Source: Alteripontixanthobacter muriae (lineage in GTDB: Bacteria > Pseudomonadota > Alphaproteobacteria > Sphingomonadales > Sphingomonadaceae). Taken from it: a DNA stretch of 64,000 nucleotides. The notes under the pieces are model-generated. The model saw nothing but the letters and a program-made list of their open reading frames with translations, had not been told where the DNA came from and made no database searches. Location of the stretch: assembly GCF_013336795.1 (NCBI RefSeq), contig NZ_JAAFZT010000050.1, forward strand, positions 124,499 to 188,498, written 5' to 3'. Below, piece after piece: positions 28,677-37,450 of the stretch. Within the stretch, counting starts at the first letter, position 1. Every line of letters begins with the position of its first letter. The translations under genes and the position numbers were made by a program.

Positions 28677-29195
28677 ATGACATCCGGCCCGCCAGCAACC
28701 CCTCCTGTGGTCCCTTCCGACGGCCCCACTGACCTCGGCGCGAATTTTCGTGCGGCCATGCGGCGGCTGGCCAGCGCCGTCGGGGTGCTGACTGTGCGCG
28801 GACCGGACGGGCCGATCGGCATGGCGGCGACCTCGATAACATCGCTCACCATGGACCCGCCCGCTTTGCTGGTCTGCGTCAACCGCAAGGCTGCGCTACA
28901 TGCCTGCATGGAGAAGGACGCGCTGTTCTGCGTCAATTTGCTGTCGCGCCATCAGAGCGCCATATCGGCGGCATTCGGCGGCGGTGTCGCGCATGAGGAT
29001 CGCTTCAGGCAAGGCAGATGGCACAGCGAAGCCGACGGCCTGCCGCGGCTGGAAGATGCACAGGCGATCATGATCTGCCGCATCGAGAAGATCGTGCCTT
29101 ACGGAACGCACTCCATCGTCATCGGCGCGGTGGATGAAGCGCAGGTCAGCGGAGCCATCGCCCCGCTGATCTATCAGGATGGCACCTACCTCTGA
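28677..29195 (+). CDS. Flavin reductase-like (FMN-binding split barrel) protein
   Basis: A 172-residue protein of the flavin reductase/DIM6-NTAB family, which reduces FMN or FAD with NAD(P)H to supply two-component monooxygenases. The signature is FRAAMRRLASAVGVLTVRGPDGPIGM, followed by TSITSLTMDPPALLVCVNR and FCVNLLSRHQSAISAAFGG. The ATG at 28677 has GAGAG upstream; an earlier in-frame ATG at 28596 would add 27 poorly conserved residues. No partner monooxygenase lies next to it; the nearest is the EthA-like gene 26 kb away, which needs no separate reductase. Confidence 0.88.
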   Translation: MTSGPPATPPVVPSDGPTDLGANFRAAMRRLASAVGVLTVRGPDGPIGMAATSITSLTMDPPALLVCVNRKAALHACMEKDALFCVNLLSRHQSAISAAFGGGVAHEDRFRQGRWHSEADGLPRLEDAQAIMICRIEKIVPYGTHSIVIGAVDEAQVSGAIAPLIYQDGTYL

Positions 29196-29252
29196 GCCAG
29201 TGTCAGGAAGGCACCTAAGGCCAATGGACGGGGCGTGTCTGCCGCTCTAGAC

Positions 29253-29276
29253 ATTCCCCAAACAGTCTTGGGGAAT
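29253..29276 (+). promoter_or_regulatory. Perfect inverted repeat covering the ribosome-binding site of the propeller/amidohydrolase gene
   Basis: ATTCCCCAA (29253-29261) and TTGGGGAAT (29268-29276) pair perfectly around ACAGTC. The right arm contains the GGGGA that would serve as ribosome-binding site for the ATG at 29281. In RNA the hairpin would hide it; in DNA the repeat could be a repressor site. It can also act as a weak end signal for the flavin reductase gene. Confidence 0.5.
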
Positions 29277-29280
29277 TTGC

Positions 29281-32200
29281 ATGAAGAACCGTCCGTCTAC
29301 TCTTCGCCTGTCGGTGATCGCAGGCTTGCTGCTGGGGTCCAGCAGCTTCGTCCACACTGCCGCGGCCCAGCAGGCGCAGCCTGTGCAGCCCCCGGTGGAA
29401 GCGACTGAAGCGCCCGAGGATGAGGCACGTTCGCCTGAAATCCAGCCCGAGGCATTGCCCGATTTGCAGACCGGCGTTCGCATCGAGCCCGCCGCAACGA
29501 CACGGACCGGGACAGCTACGACTGGCCAAACTGCGGATGACGACAAGTGGGACGTGAACAATCCTCGCGGCGCCACCATCCGCCAGGTGCCAATCCGCAC
29601 GGACGAGGCCAGCTGGATGGACGTCGATGTCAGCCCGGACGGGCGGACGCTCGCCTTCAGCGTGCTCGGCGACATTTACACCATGCCGATTTCGGGCGGC
29701 ACGCCGCGCCGGATCGCGGAAGGGCTCGCCTGGGAGGTGCAGCCGCGTTTCTCTCCCGACGGGCAACGCATCGCCTTCACATCCGACCGGGGCGGCGGCG
29801 ACAACATCTGGATCATGAACACTGACGGCGGCGATGCGCGGCAGGTGACCAAGGAAGATTTCCGCTTGCTCAACCAGCCAAGCTGGAGCCCCGACGGGCG
29901 CTTCATCGCGGCGAAGAAGCATTTCACGACGGGTCGGTCGCTCGGGACCGGGGAGATCTGGCTCTATCATGTCAGCGGCGGCGGCGGGGTGCAATTGGTT
30001 GAGCGGCCCAACGAACAGCATCAGAAGGAATTGGGCGAACCGATCTATGCCGCCGACGGCAGCGCCATATATTACACGCGCAACAACACCTCCGGCCCGA
30101 TCTTCGAATATGCGCAGGATTCCACCCAAGGCATCTTCCAGATCGACCGTTATGACCTAGTCAGCGGCGAGATCACGACTGCGGTTTCCGGGTATGGCGG
30201 CGCGGTCAGGCCAACGCCTTCGCCCGACGGCCGGCAGATCGCCTTCGTCCGGCGCGAGGAAGGCCAGTCAAAGCTGTTCGTGAAGGATTTGCAAACCGGT
30301 GCCGAGCGGATGATTTACGGCGACCTGGACCAGGACGTGCAGGAAACCTGGGCCGTCACCGGCGTCTATCCGAACATGGACTGGACGCCCGATGGCCGTT
30401 CTCTGGTCTTCTGGGCCGGCGGCAAGCTGCGGCGGATTGACGCGGATGGCGGAAACGCGGCCCTCATCCCCTTCGTCATCGACGACACGCGCGGCGTGGC
30501 CGATGCCCCGCACCCCACCATTCAGGTGGGCGAAGACAGCTTCACCACCAGAATTCCGAAGTTCGCCAGCGTGTCGCCCGATGGCGGGCGGGTCGTCTTC
30601 GAGACACTGGGCAAGCTTTACGTCAAGCCCATGGCAGGTGGCGAGGCGCGGCGCCTGACCAGCGGCCGCAGCAATGACGATACTCTTGAACTGTTCCCAA
30701 GCTGGAGCCGAGACGGCAATCGTATCGTCTTCACTCGCTGGACAGACGAGGGGCTTGACCAGATCGTCACCGTCGATGCAAGGGGCGGAGCAGAGCGCGT
30801 CGTCACCACTCAGCCGGGCCATTACGGCCTGCCCCGCTTTTCACCCGACGGCCGGACAATTGTGTTCGAGAAACGCGCAGGCGGTTATCTGACCGCTCCC
30901 GAATATTCCGAAGACCCCGGCGTCTACCGTGTTGCGGCCAGCGGCGGGACGCCAGAACTGGTGGCGCGCGGGCTGGGTTCCCCGCAATACGGCGCGCAGA
31001 ACGACCGCATTTTCATGCTGGGCAGCGAAGACGGGAAGCTGCAGCTTGTCTCGTCAGACCTGAACGGCGAAGCGCGGCGGGTTCATGCGCAAGGCGAATT
31101 GATCAACGATTTCAAGGTTTCGCCCGACGGGCGTTTCCTCGCCTTCCGGCAAAATTACGAAGTCTTCGCCATGCCCCTGATGCCGGGTGGACAAGCCGTT
31201 TCCGTCGGCGCGTCAGGCGGTCCGCTGCCGGTAACGAAGGCCAGCGAAGGCGGGGCGGAATATATCGGCTGGTCGCAGGACGGCGCGCGCCTGCACTGGA
31301 GCATGGGTCCGCAGCTGTTCACCGTGGCAACCGACAGTCTCTTTCCGAATGCTCCTGCAGATGAAAATGCACCGTCCTTCACCCCGCCCATGAGTGGTCT
31401 TTCGCTGGCCATGACACGACAGGCCGACCGGCATCAGGGCAGCGTTGCGCTGGTCGGCGGGCGCATCCTGACCATGGCGGAAAATGGCGCGAACGGCGGC
31501 GTGATCGAGGATGGCGTGATCCTGATTGAAGGCGATCGGATTGCCGCGATCGGGCCGCGCGGGCAAGTGTCGGTGCCGTCCGGAGTGCGGCAGGTCGATG
31601 TCAGCGGGCGCACGATCATGCCCGGCCTGGTCGATGCCCATGCGCATGGGCCGCAAGGCGTGGACGATCTGGTGCCGCAGCAGAACTGGGCGCTGGTGCA
31701 GAACCTCGCGCTCGGAACCACCACGATGCACGACCCCTCGTCATCCTCCAGCCAGATCTTTGCAGCGTCAGAACGGCAGAAGGCGGGCATGTTGCTCAGC
31801 CCCCGCATCTATTCCACCGGCGAAATCATCTACGGAGCCAAGGCACCGGGCGTTTATGCGCAGATCGACGATTATGACGATGCGCTCGCCCATGTTCGCC
31901 GGATCAAGGCGCAGGGCGGGGTTTCGGTGAAGAACTACAACCAGCCCCGGCGAGAACAGCGCCAGATGGTCGCCCGCGCCGCCGCGGAAGAGAACATGCT
32001 GGTGGTGGCGGAAGGCGGGTCGCTGTTCGGCATGGACATGAACCTTGTCGCCGACGGCAATTCGACGCTGGAGCATAACATCCCGCTCGACACATTCTAC
32101 GAAGATGTCGTGCAGATGTTCGGACAGAGCCAGACCAACTATACGCCGACGCTGGTCGTCACCTATGGCGGACTTGCGGGCGATCCCTATTGGCGGCAGG

Positions 32201-32679
32201 CGACCGACGTGTGGGAAAACCCGCTGATGGTGCACACGCCCCCGCAGCAATTGCTTGCCCAAACCAGCCGGCGAGTGAAGGCACCGGAATGGGCTTTCGT
32301 CGATGACGACAATGCGCGCGAGGCGAAGAAGCTGGCGGATGCCGGTGTGCTCGTTTCCATCGGCGCGCACGGCCAGCAGCCCGGCATTGCGGCGCATTGG
32401 GAGCTGTGGAGCTTCGTGCGCGGCGGCATGACTCCGGTCGAAGCCTTGCGTGCGGGTACGATCGTGCCTGCCAGGTCGCTGGGCATGGCGGAGGATATCG
32501 GCAGTCTTGAGGTCGGGAAGCTTGCCGATCTGCTGGTGCTGACCGCCGACCCCAGCGAGGACATCCGCAACAGCGACGATATTGCTCAGGTTATGCTAGG
32601 CGGGCGGCTATACGACGCGCAGACCATGAACGAGGTGGAAACCGGAGACGCACGGCGGCTGCCCTATTGGTGGGAGTAA
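29281..32679 (+). CDS. Exported beta-propeller (PD40) fused to a metal-dependent amidohydrolase
   Basis: A 1132-residue protein with a signal peptide (MKNRPSTLRLSVIAGLLLGS, cleavage near TAAAQ). Residues of about 100-690 hold TolB-type WD40/PD40 repeats with the recurring motif SPDGR (DVSPDGRTLAFSVLGDIYTM, SWSPDGRF, PRFSPDGRTIVF). From about residue 715 comes an amidohydrolase domain: ILIEGDRIAAIGPRG, the metal-binding HxH in MPGLVDAHAHG, then the C-terminal GTIVPARSLGMAEDIGSLEVGKLADLLVL. Homologues are periplasmic proteins annotated as amidohydrolase or TolB-like; some cleave peptide-like or cyclic amide substrates. Its last 16 bases overlap the convergent hydroxylase gene. Confidence 0.9.
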   Translation: MKNRPSTLRLSVIAGLLLGSSSFVHTAAAQQAQPVQPPVEATEAPEDEARSPEIQPEALPDLQTGVRIEPAATTRTGTATTGQTADDDKWDVNNPRGATIRQVPIRTDEASWMDVDVSPDGRTLAFSVLGDIYTMPISGGTPRRIAEGLAWEVQPRFSPDGQRIAFTSDRGGGDNIWIMNTDGGDARQVTKEDFRLLNQPSWSPDGRFIAAKKHFTTGRSLGTGEIWLYHVSGGGGVQLVERPNEQHQKELGEPIYAADGSAIYYTRNNTSGPIFEYAQDSTQGIFQIDRYDLVSGEITTAVSGYGGAVRPTPSPDGRQIAFVRREEGQSKLFVKDLQTGAERMIYGDLDQDVQETWAVTGVYPNMDWTPDGRSLVFWAGGKLRRIDADGGNAALIPFVIDDTRGVADAPHPTIQVGEDSFTTRIPKFASVSPDGGRVVFETLGKLYVKPMAGGEARRLTSGRSNDDTLELFPSWSRDGNRIVFTRWTDEGLDQIVTVDARGGAERVVTTQPGHYGLPRFSPDGRTIVFEKRAGGYLTAPEYSEDPGVYRVAASGGTPELVARGLGSPQYGAQNDRIFMLGSEDGKLQLVSSDLNGEARRVHAQGELINDFKVSPDGRFLAFRQNYEVFAMPLMPGGQAVSVGASGGPLPVTKASEGGAEYIGWSQDGARLHWSMGPQLFTVATDSLFPNAPADENAPSFTPPMSGLSLAMTRQADRHQGSVALVGGRILTMAENGANGGVIEDGVILIEGDRIAAIGPRGQVSVPSGVRQVDVSGRTIMPGLVDAHAHGPQGVDDLVPQQNWALVQNLALGTTTMHDPSSSSSQIFAASERQKAGMLLSPRIYSTGEIIYGAKAPGVYAQIDDYDDALAHVRRIKAQGGVSVKNYNQPRREQRQMVARAAAEENMLVVAEGGSLFGMDMNLVADGNSTLEHNIPLDTFYEDVVQMFGQSQTNYTPTLVVTYGGLAGDPYWRQATDVWENPLMVHTPPQQLLAQTSRRVKAPEWAFVDDDNAREAKKLADAGVLVSIGAHGQQPGIAAHWELWSFVRGGMTPVEALRAGTIVPARSLGMAEDIGSLEVGKLADLLVLTADPSEDIRNSDDIAQVMLGGRLYDAQTMNEVETGDARRLPYWWE

Positions 32680-33485
32680 ACGCCGCTGCTGCCTGATTGC
32701 CGCGCCGGCTGCGTCCTGAAGGGCGCTTCCAGCGCGGCGTTCAGGGCGATGTCTTGTTCCGCCTCTGCATCGTCTACGCCGATGCAAATGGCGGTTTGAG
32801 GGGGCGTATCGCGAAACGTACCGTGCAAATGGTCCCAAATGGCGATGCCGCTGGACCAGTTGCTGTCCATCTCCGACCGGCGCTGGCTGTGGTGAATGCC
32901 GTGCATGCGCGGCGTCGTCAGGAATGTGGCCAGGCGGCGATCCAACCCGTTCGGCAGGCGCAGGTTGGAATGGTGAAACAGGATGGATCCGAAGAAGAAG
33001 GCGCGCCAGATCGCCAGTTCACGCGGAGATACGCCGCTCACCCGCACCTGCATCATCCGCCAAGGCAGCGACGCAAGCATGTCGATGAAGTGGAACCGAA
33101 TGGCGGTCGACATGTCCATATCCGCATCCACATGATGAACCCGGTGGAACCGCCACAGGAAAGGCACCTTGTGGGTGGCGACATGCCAGAGATAGAAACC
33201 GTAATCCATGGCCAGAAACCCCGCCAGAGCGCCAGCAATCCCGGGTATGCCCCCTTGCAAGCCTCGCGACTTCCGCTGATTGCGCTGAGCTATCGCATCG
33301 GTCAGCGGCGTTTCATAGGCGGCGATCATCGCCTGACACAACGCCCCCATGGCAACGTTCCGCGCCACGCGCGGCGCGGGTGCGCGCGTCTGCCTGCGCA
33401 GGGGGCGCATCCGTTCCGCGAGGAACAATCCGCCCACAGCCGCCGCGCCGATCAGGCCGAGCGCCAGTTTACCTCTCACACTCAT
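32664..33485 (-). CDS. Sterol desaturase/fatty acid hydroxylase family membrane protein
   Basis: A 273-residue membrane-bound diiron oxygenase of the ERG3/FAH family. It shows the eight-histidine signature in pieces: HVATH near residue 123, HRVHH, and HGIHHSQRR near residue 210, with FHHSN between. Membrane segments lie at residues 5-25 and in the FLAMDYGFYLW region. Bacterial members hydroxylate carotenoids, fatty acids or hopanoid-like lipids; the exact substrate is not visible here. It converges on the amidohydrolase gene with a 16-base overlap and is divergent from the glycosyltransferase pair (56 bases between starts). Confidence 0.88.
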   Translation of the reverse strand: MSVRGKLALGLIGAAAVGGLFLAERMRPLRRQTRAPAPRVARNVAMGALCQAMIAAYETPLTDAIAQRNQRKSRGLQGGIPGIAGALAGFLAMDYGFYLWHVATHKVPFLWRFHRVHHVDADMDMSTAIRFHFIDMLASLPWRMMQVRVSGVSPRELAIWRAFFFGSILFHHSNLRLPNGLDRRLATFLTTPRMHGIHHSQRRSEMDSNWSSGIAIWDHLHGTFRDTPPQTAICIGVDDAEAEQDIALNAALEAPFRTQPARQSGSSGVYSHQ

Positions 33486-33541
33486 GTCCTTTCGGAAATG
33501 GGCGCTTGCACCGCTTGCGTCGACCCCTCAACGCAGAAATC

Positions 33542-34117
33542 ATGCAGCCGCATTTAGCCCTTTTCGCCCGCTATCCCGAACCGGGCCAATGCAAGACGCG
33601 CCTCATACCCGCGCTCGGGCAACGCGGTGCCGCAGATATGCACCGGAAGCTGGTTGAACGGACGTTGGCAGTCATGCGCGCCAGTGGATTGCCTTTCACT
33701 GTCTGGATTACCGGAGCCGCTGCGGAAGCATTTCGCCAATGGCTCGGGCCGGATGTGGATTTGCAGGAGCAAGGCCCGGGCGATCTGGGTGACCGGCTGG
33801 CGCGAGTCCCGGCACCCATGATCCTGATAGGCGCGGATATCCCGGACCTCACCGCCGACCACCTGCGCAGCGCTGTGACGGCGCTGCAAGAAGCGCCCTT
33901 CGTCATGGGTCCGGCCGAGGATGGAGGGTATTATCTGCTCGGTTGCGCTCAGGCGGCACCTTTCCTGTTCACTGCCATCGCCTGGGGCGGCGATACGGTC
34001 GCCGCCGAGACGCGACATCGTATTGCGGCCAGGGGTATGGATTGCGTTAAACTAGAGCCACTTGCAGATCTCGACCGGCCTGAAGATCTGCACCGCTGGC
34101 CCGGACTGCTGGCATGA
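33542..34117 (+). CDS. TIGR04282/DUF2064-family glycosyltransferase
   Basis: A 191-residue GT-A-like nucleotidyl/glycosyl transferase: LALFARYPEPGQCKTRLIPALG at the N-terminus and the family block MGPAEDGGYYLLGC near residue 125. TIGR04282 was named for arsenosugar biosynthesis neighbourhoods, but no arsenic methyltransferase lies here, so the arsenic link is not shown. The ATG at 33542 begins the conserved sequence; the frame extends upstream for 54 unconvincing codons. The stop overlaps the next gene (ATGA), so the two transferases are coupled. Confidence 0.88.
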   Translation: MQPHLALFARYPEPGQCKTRLIPALGQRGAADMHRKLVERTLAVMRASGLPFTVWITGAAAEAFRQWLGPDVDLQEQGPGDLGDRLARVPAPMILIGADIPDLTADHLRSAVTALQEAPFVMGPAEDGGYYLLGCAQAAPFLFTAIAWGGDTVAAETRHRIAARGMDCVKLEPLADLDRPEDLHRWPGLLA

Positions 34118-34851
34118 GCGATCCGGGCAGCCGCACCAGCATCGTCATCCCCATGCTGGACGAAGCGGTCGCCCTGCCGCGCCTCGTCCGTGTTCTCGGC
34201 ACCCTCCATCCCCGGCCTGTCGAAATCATCGCCGTAGATGGCGGCAGCACCGATGCGAGCCGCGACATCGCGCAGGTAGCGGGCTGGACCGTTCTATGCG
34301 CGCCCCAAGGCCGAGCGATCCAGATCAACGCCGGTGTCGAAGCGGCCCGTGGGCCCTATGTCTGCGTGCTGCATGCCGACACGATCCCGCCGGACGATTT
34401 CGTGGCAGTCATTGAAAGCAGTCTTGCAGACCGAAGCGTCGCCCTGGCGGGCTTCACGCCGATCATCGCCGGACCCGATCGTACCCGCTGGGGCACTACA
34501 TTCCACAATTGGCTGAAGACCTGGTACGCGCCTCTGCTGGTGCGGCCGCATCTCTTCCTGCGCGGCGTCCGCCTGCTGTTCGGCGATCACGCAATGTTCT
34601 TCCGGAGAGAGGATTACCTTGCGGTCGGCGGCTGCGACCCAGGTACGCCGGTGATGGAGGAGGCGGATCTCTGCATAAAGATGGCGGAGCGCGGGCGCGT
34701 CAGGCTGGTGGGACGAGCGGTTCACACGTCGGACCGCCGCATCGCCGCGTGGGGCCCGGTGAAAGCGAACTGGATCTATTTCAAGATCGGGATTCTCTGG
34801 GCCTTCGGCGCAAGATCGCGGCTTGCCGATCACTATCCCGACATTCGGTAA
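34114..34851 (+). CDS. TIGR04283-family glycosyltransferase (GT2)
   Basis: A 245-residue family 2 glycosyltransferase: SIVIPMLDEAVALPRLVRVL, the nucleotide-binding AVDGGSTDAS near residue 45, the metal-binding VLHADTIPP near residue 90, and a conserved central GDHAMFFRREDYLAVGG. Homologues are typically paired with TIGR04282 proteins, as here, and probably act on one glycosylated metabolite. Its 3' end overlaps the convergent SDR gene by 19 bases. Confidence 0.9.
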   Translation: MSDPGSRTSIVIPMLDEAVALPRLVRVLGTLHPRPVEIIAVDGGSTDASRDIAQVAGWTVLCAPQGRAIQINAGVEAARGPYVCVLHADTIPPDDFVAVIESSLADRSVALAGFTPIIAGPDRTRWGTTFHNWLKTWYAPLLVRPHLFLRGVRLLFGDHAMFFRREDYLAVGGCDPGTPVMEEADLCIKMAERGRVRLVGRAVHTSDRRIAAWGPVKANWIYFKIGILWAFGARSRLADHYPDIR

Positions 34852-35861
34852 GCTTCCGCAGGCAGAAAACCCTGCTGGATGCAATAGTCGATCAGGCGGA
34901 TGAGGTAATCATAACCGGTTTCCGGACAGGCGAGGCCGGTCACCGCGCGGAACTGCCGGTCGTCGAAATGCGGGTTGCGCTGGAAATAGGTGCTGTAGGC
35001 GTCCGCAATTCGGACGTAAGCCCGTCGTTCGCGCGGCGGCAGCACGGCCGGGTCAAAATCTGCGGCGGGTACCAAATGCGGCATATCGAAATGTGCGTAG
35101 CTGCCGATGGCGCGCGCGAATTCGCTGACCGGAATGGGCGAACCGGACGTCAGGTGAAAGGTTCCACCTTCCGCGATGTGCATGTTTTCTGCCAAAGCAA
35201 CCAGCCCTGCGGCAACATGGTCGATCGGTACGAAGTCCAGTGTCGCGCCTTCGGAGACAGGCATAGTTTTCACGATGCCCTTCGCAATCATGCGGAATGC
35301 CCCGTAGATCGCATCGAAATTACGGATTTCACCCGTCGCGCTGTCACCCAGAACGATGGCCGGACGGGCGATCGCAAACGGCACACCGCTTGTGCGAACG
35401 GCCGTTTCGGCAGCGGCCTTGCTCGCCTCGTAATTATTGGCAAACTGGGTGCCGGGCTGGACGGCCTGTTCCCGGATCTGGCCATCGCGGGTGCCGCATA
35501 CATAGGCCGTGCTGACATGCAGGCAGGCTGCGCCCGCCGCTTCTGCGAACTCCAGCGCATGTTTTGTGCCGCCGACATTGATGCGCTGCAATTCTTCCTC
35601 TGGCGCATCGAAGTGCAGCGACGCGGCGCAATGGACCACGAGGTCGAGATCGGCGGGAAGGTGTCCGGTTTGCAGCCCCAATCCTTTCTGCGTGACGTCG
35701 CCGTGCAATACCCGTGCGACCGCGACAGCCTTGCCGTCATTCGCCCGGACCTCCGGATTGCGATGCACCAGTGCCGTGACCTGATGGCCATTCGCAATCA
35801 GACGGGCGCAAAGCTCTCCCCCGATCAGTCCGGCAGCGCCGGTTACAAAAATTTTCAGCAA
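34833..35861 (-). CDS. Extended short-chain dehydrogenase/NAD-dependent epimerase-type oxidoreductase
   Basis: A 342-residue extended SDR. The N-terminal cofactor site is FVTGAAGLIGGELCARL, the catalytic pair is in NNYEASKAAAE (YxxxK) near residue 145, with the serine in VSTAYVCG upstream, and IARPAIVLGDSATGE follows. The general look is that of the NAD_binding_4/thioester-reductase or nucleotide-sugar epimerase groups. It lies between the two glycosyltransferases and the flavoprotein/radical SAM pair, read in the opposite direction. Substrate unknown. Confidence 0.87.
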   Translation of the reverse strand: MLKIFVTGAAGLIGGELCARLIANGHQVTALVHRNPEVRANDGKAVAVARVLHGDVTQKGLGLQTGHLPADLDLVVHCAASLHFDAPEEELQRINVGGTKHALEFAEAAGAACLHVSTAYVCGTRDGQIREQAVQPGTQFANNYEASKAAAETAVRTSGVPFAIARPAIVLGDSATGEIRNFDAIYGAFRMIAKGIVKTMPVSEGATLDFVPIDHVAAGLVALAENMHIAEGGTFHLTSGSPIPVSEFARAIGSYAHFDMPHLVPAADFDPAVLPPRERRAYVRIADAYSTYFQRNPHFDDRQFRAVTGLACPETGYDYLIRLIDYCIQQGFLPAEAYRMSG

Positions 35862-36022
35862 GCTCGTGCCCCTCTCGATGTCCGGCAGGAGATCAGCCGG
35901 CAGCTTTCCGCTCTCACAGCGTCTTTGCCTCTGCCGCCATCGTATGTCAGGGTAAGTCGCACAGATTTGATCTGTTTGCAGCCCCGCATCACGCCAAGGT
36001 ATTCATTTAGAATGGACAGCCA

Positions 36023-37450
36023 TTGAGATATTCCCACGATGCTATCGTGATCGGTGCCGGGTCGGCGGGGCTGACGGCAGCGGGCGGGATTGCCATGTTC
36101 GGTAGGAAAGTTGCTCTGATCGAGGCGGGGCCAATGGGCGGGGAATGCCTGAACACCGGCTGCGTGCCATCCAAGGCGCTGATTGCGGCGGCGGCGCGCG
36201 CCCATGAAGGCCGCCGGGGAAGCGCCGATGCGCCGCGTTTCGGCGTGGCGCTCGGCGAACCGCAGGTCGACTGGCGCGGGGTTCATGGCCACATCCATGA
36301 AGCGATCGCCACCATCGCGCCGCATGATTCGCAGGAACGTTTCGAAGGCATGGGCTGCGAAGTGCTGCGCGAAACGGCGCGCTTTACCGGGCGCAAGCGG
36401 CTGCTGGTCGGCAATCGAGAGATTACCGCTCCTCGCATCGTCATTGCGACGGGTTCGAAGCCCGCTCTTCCGCCCATCGACGGATTGGAGGAGGTACCGT
36501 TCCTCACGAATGAAAGCCTGTTCGACCTGGAGGATCTGCCCGAACATCTGATCATCGTCGGGGCAGGGGCCATCGGAATGGAAATGGCGCAGGCGTTCCG
36601 CAGGCTCGGCAGCGATGTCACAATTGTCGATCCGGGCGAACCGATGGGCCGTGACGACCGCGATGCCGTCGCCCTCGTGACCGAGGCGCTGAAGAACGAA
36701 GGCGTTCGCTTCATCAAGGGCGAAGCTGCAAGCGTCTCGCGCCGCGCGGGCGTGACCCGGCTTGCTTTGAAGGACGGCCTCGAACTCGAAGGCAGTCACC
36801 TGCTGATCGCAGCGGGCCGCACCGCCAACGTAGATGCGCTGGGACTCGAAAAGGCTGGCGTGGAGGTCGGCAAGGACGGGATCGTTACCGACGGCCGCCG
36901 CCGCACTGCTAACAAGGCGATATATGCAATCGGCGATTGCCGTGCAGGGCCGCGCTTCACCCATGTTGCCGGCTATGAAGGCAGCAATGTCGCGCTGGAG
37001 ATCGCCCTCGCGATCCCCGCAAAGGTCGATTACGCTGCGCTTCCCTGGTGCACCTATACCAGCCCCGAATGCGCGCAGATGGGGATGACCGAGGGACAGG
37101 CGCGCGACAAGCACGGCGATGCAGTCTCGATCGTCCGCGAGAACTTCGATCACAACGACCGGGCGGTGACGGAAGGGGACGAGCGAGGTTTCCTCAAGGT
37201 CGTCATGAAGGGCCGCAAGGTGCTGGGGGTGACCATTGTCGGCAGAAACGCGGGCGAATTGCTGCTCCCCTGGACACAGGTGATGACCGGCAAGAGTTCG
37301 ACCTTCGCGCTGGGATCGTCGATCATTGCCTACCCAACCCGCAGCGAGATCGCCAAGGCCGCGGCTTTCTCCGCCTGGGAGCCGACCGTTTTCGGCACGG
37401 CGCCCCGCAAATGGTCGGCTTTGATCGCAGGGACGCGGCAGATATTCTGA
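36023..37450 (+). CDS. Mercuric-reductase/dihydrolipoamide-dehydrogenase-like flavoprotein disulfide reductase
   Basis: A 475-residue FAD-dependent pyridine nucleotide-disulfide oxidoreductase. It has AIVIGAGSAGLTAAGG, the redox-active pair GGECLNTGCVPSK near residue 45, the NAD(P) site LIIVGAGAIGMEMAQAF, GDCRAGPRFTHVAGYEG, and the dimerisation domain. The usual catalytic His of the HPTxxE motif is replaced: the segment reads IIAYPTRSE with Tyr at about residue 437, as in MerA-like rather than lipoamide enzymes. No N-terminal heavy-metal domain is present. The start is TTG at 36023 (an ATG at 36012 is out of frame). The stop overlaps the radical SAM start by one base, so the two are functionally tied. 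Confidence 0.88.
   Translation: MRYSHDAIVIGAGSAGLTAAGGIAMFGRKVALIEAGPMGGECLNTGCVPSKALIAAAARAHEGRRGSADAPRFGVALGEPQVDWRGVHGHIHEAIATIAPHDSQERFEGMGCEVLRETARFTGRKRLLVGNREITAPRIVIATGSKPALPPIDGLEEVPFLTNESLFDLEDLPEHLIIVGAGAIGMEMAQAFRRLGSDVTIVDPGEPMGRDDRDAVALVTEALKNEGVRFIKGEAASVSRRAGVTRLALKDGLELEGSHLLIAAGRTANVDALGLEKAGVEVGKDGIVTDGRRRTANKAIYAIGDCRAGPRFTHVAGYEGSNVALEIALAIPAKVDYAALPWCTYTSPECAQMGMTEGQARDKHGDAVSIVRENFDHNDRAVTEGDERGFLKVVMKGRKVLGVTIVGRNAGELLLPWTQVMTGKSSTFALGSSIIAYPTRSEIAKAAAFSAWEPTVFGTAPRKWSALIAGTRQIF

Noticed and set aside
33542-34851. Arsenosugar biosynthesis locus
   Set aside because: The glycosyltransferase family names point to it, but no arsenic methyltransferase or ArsS-type radical SAM gene is present, and the arsC-like gene is 20 kb away. 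The name alone is not evidence.
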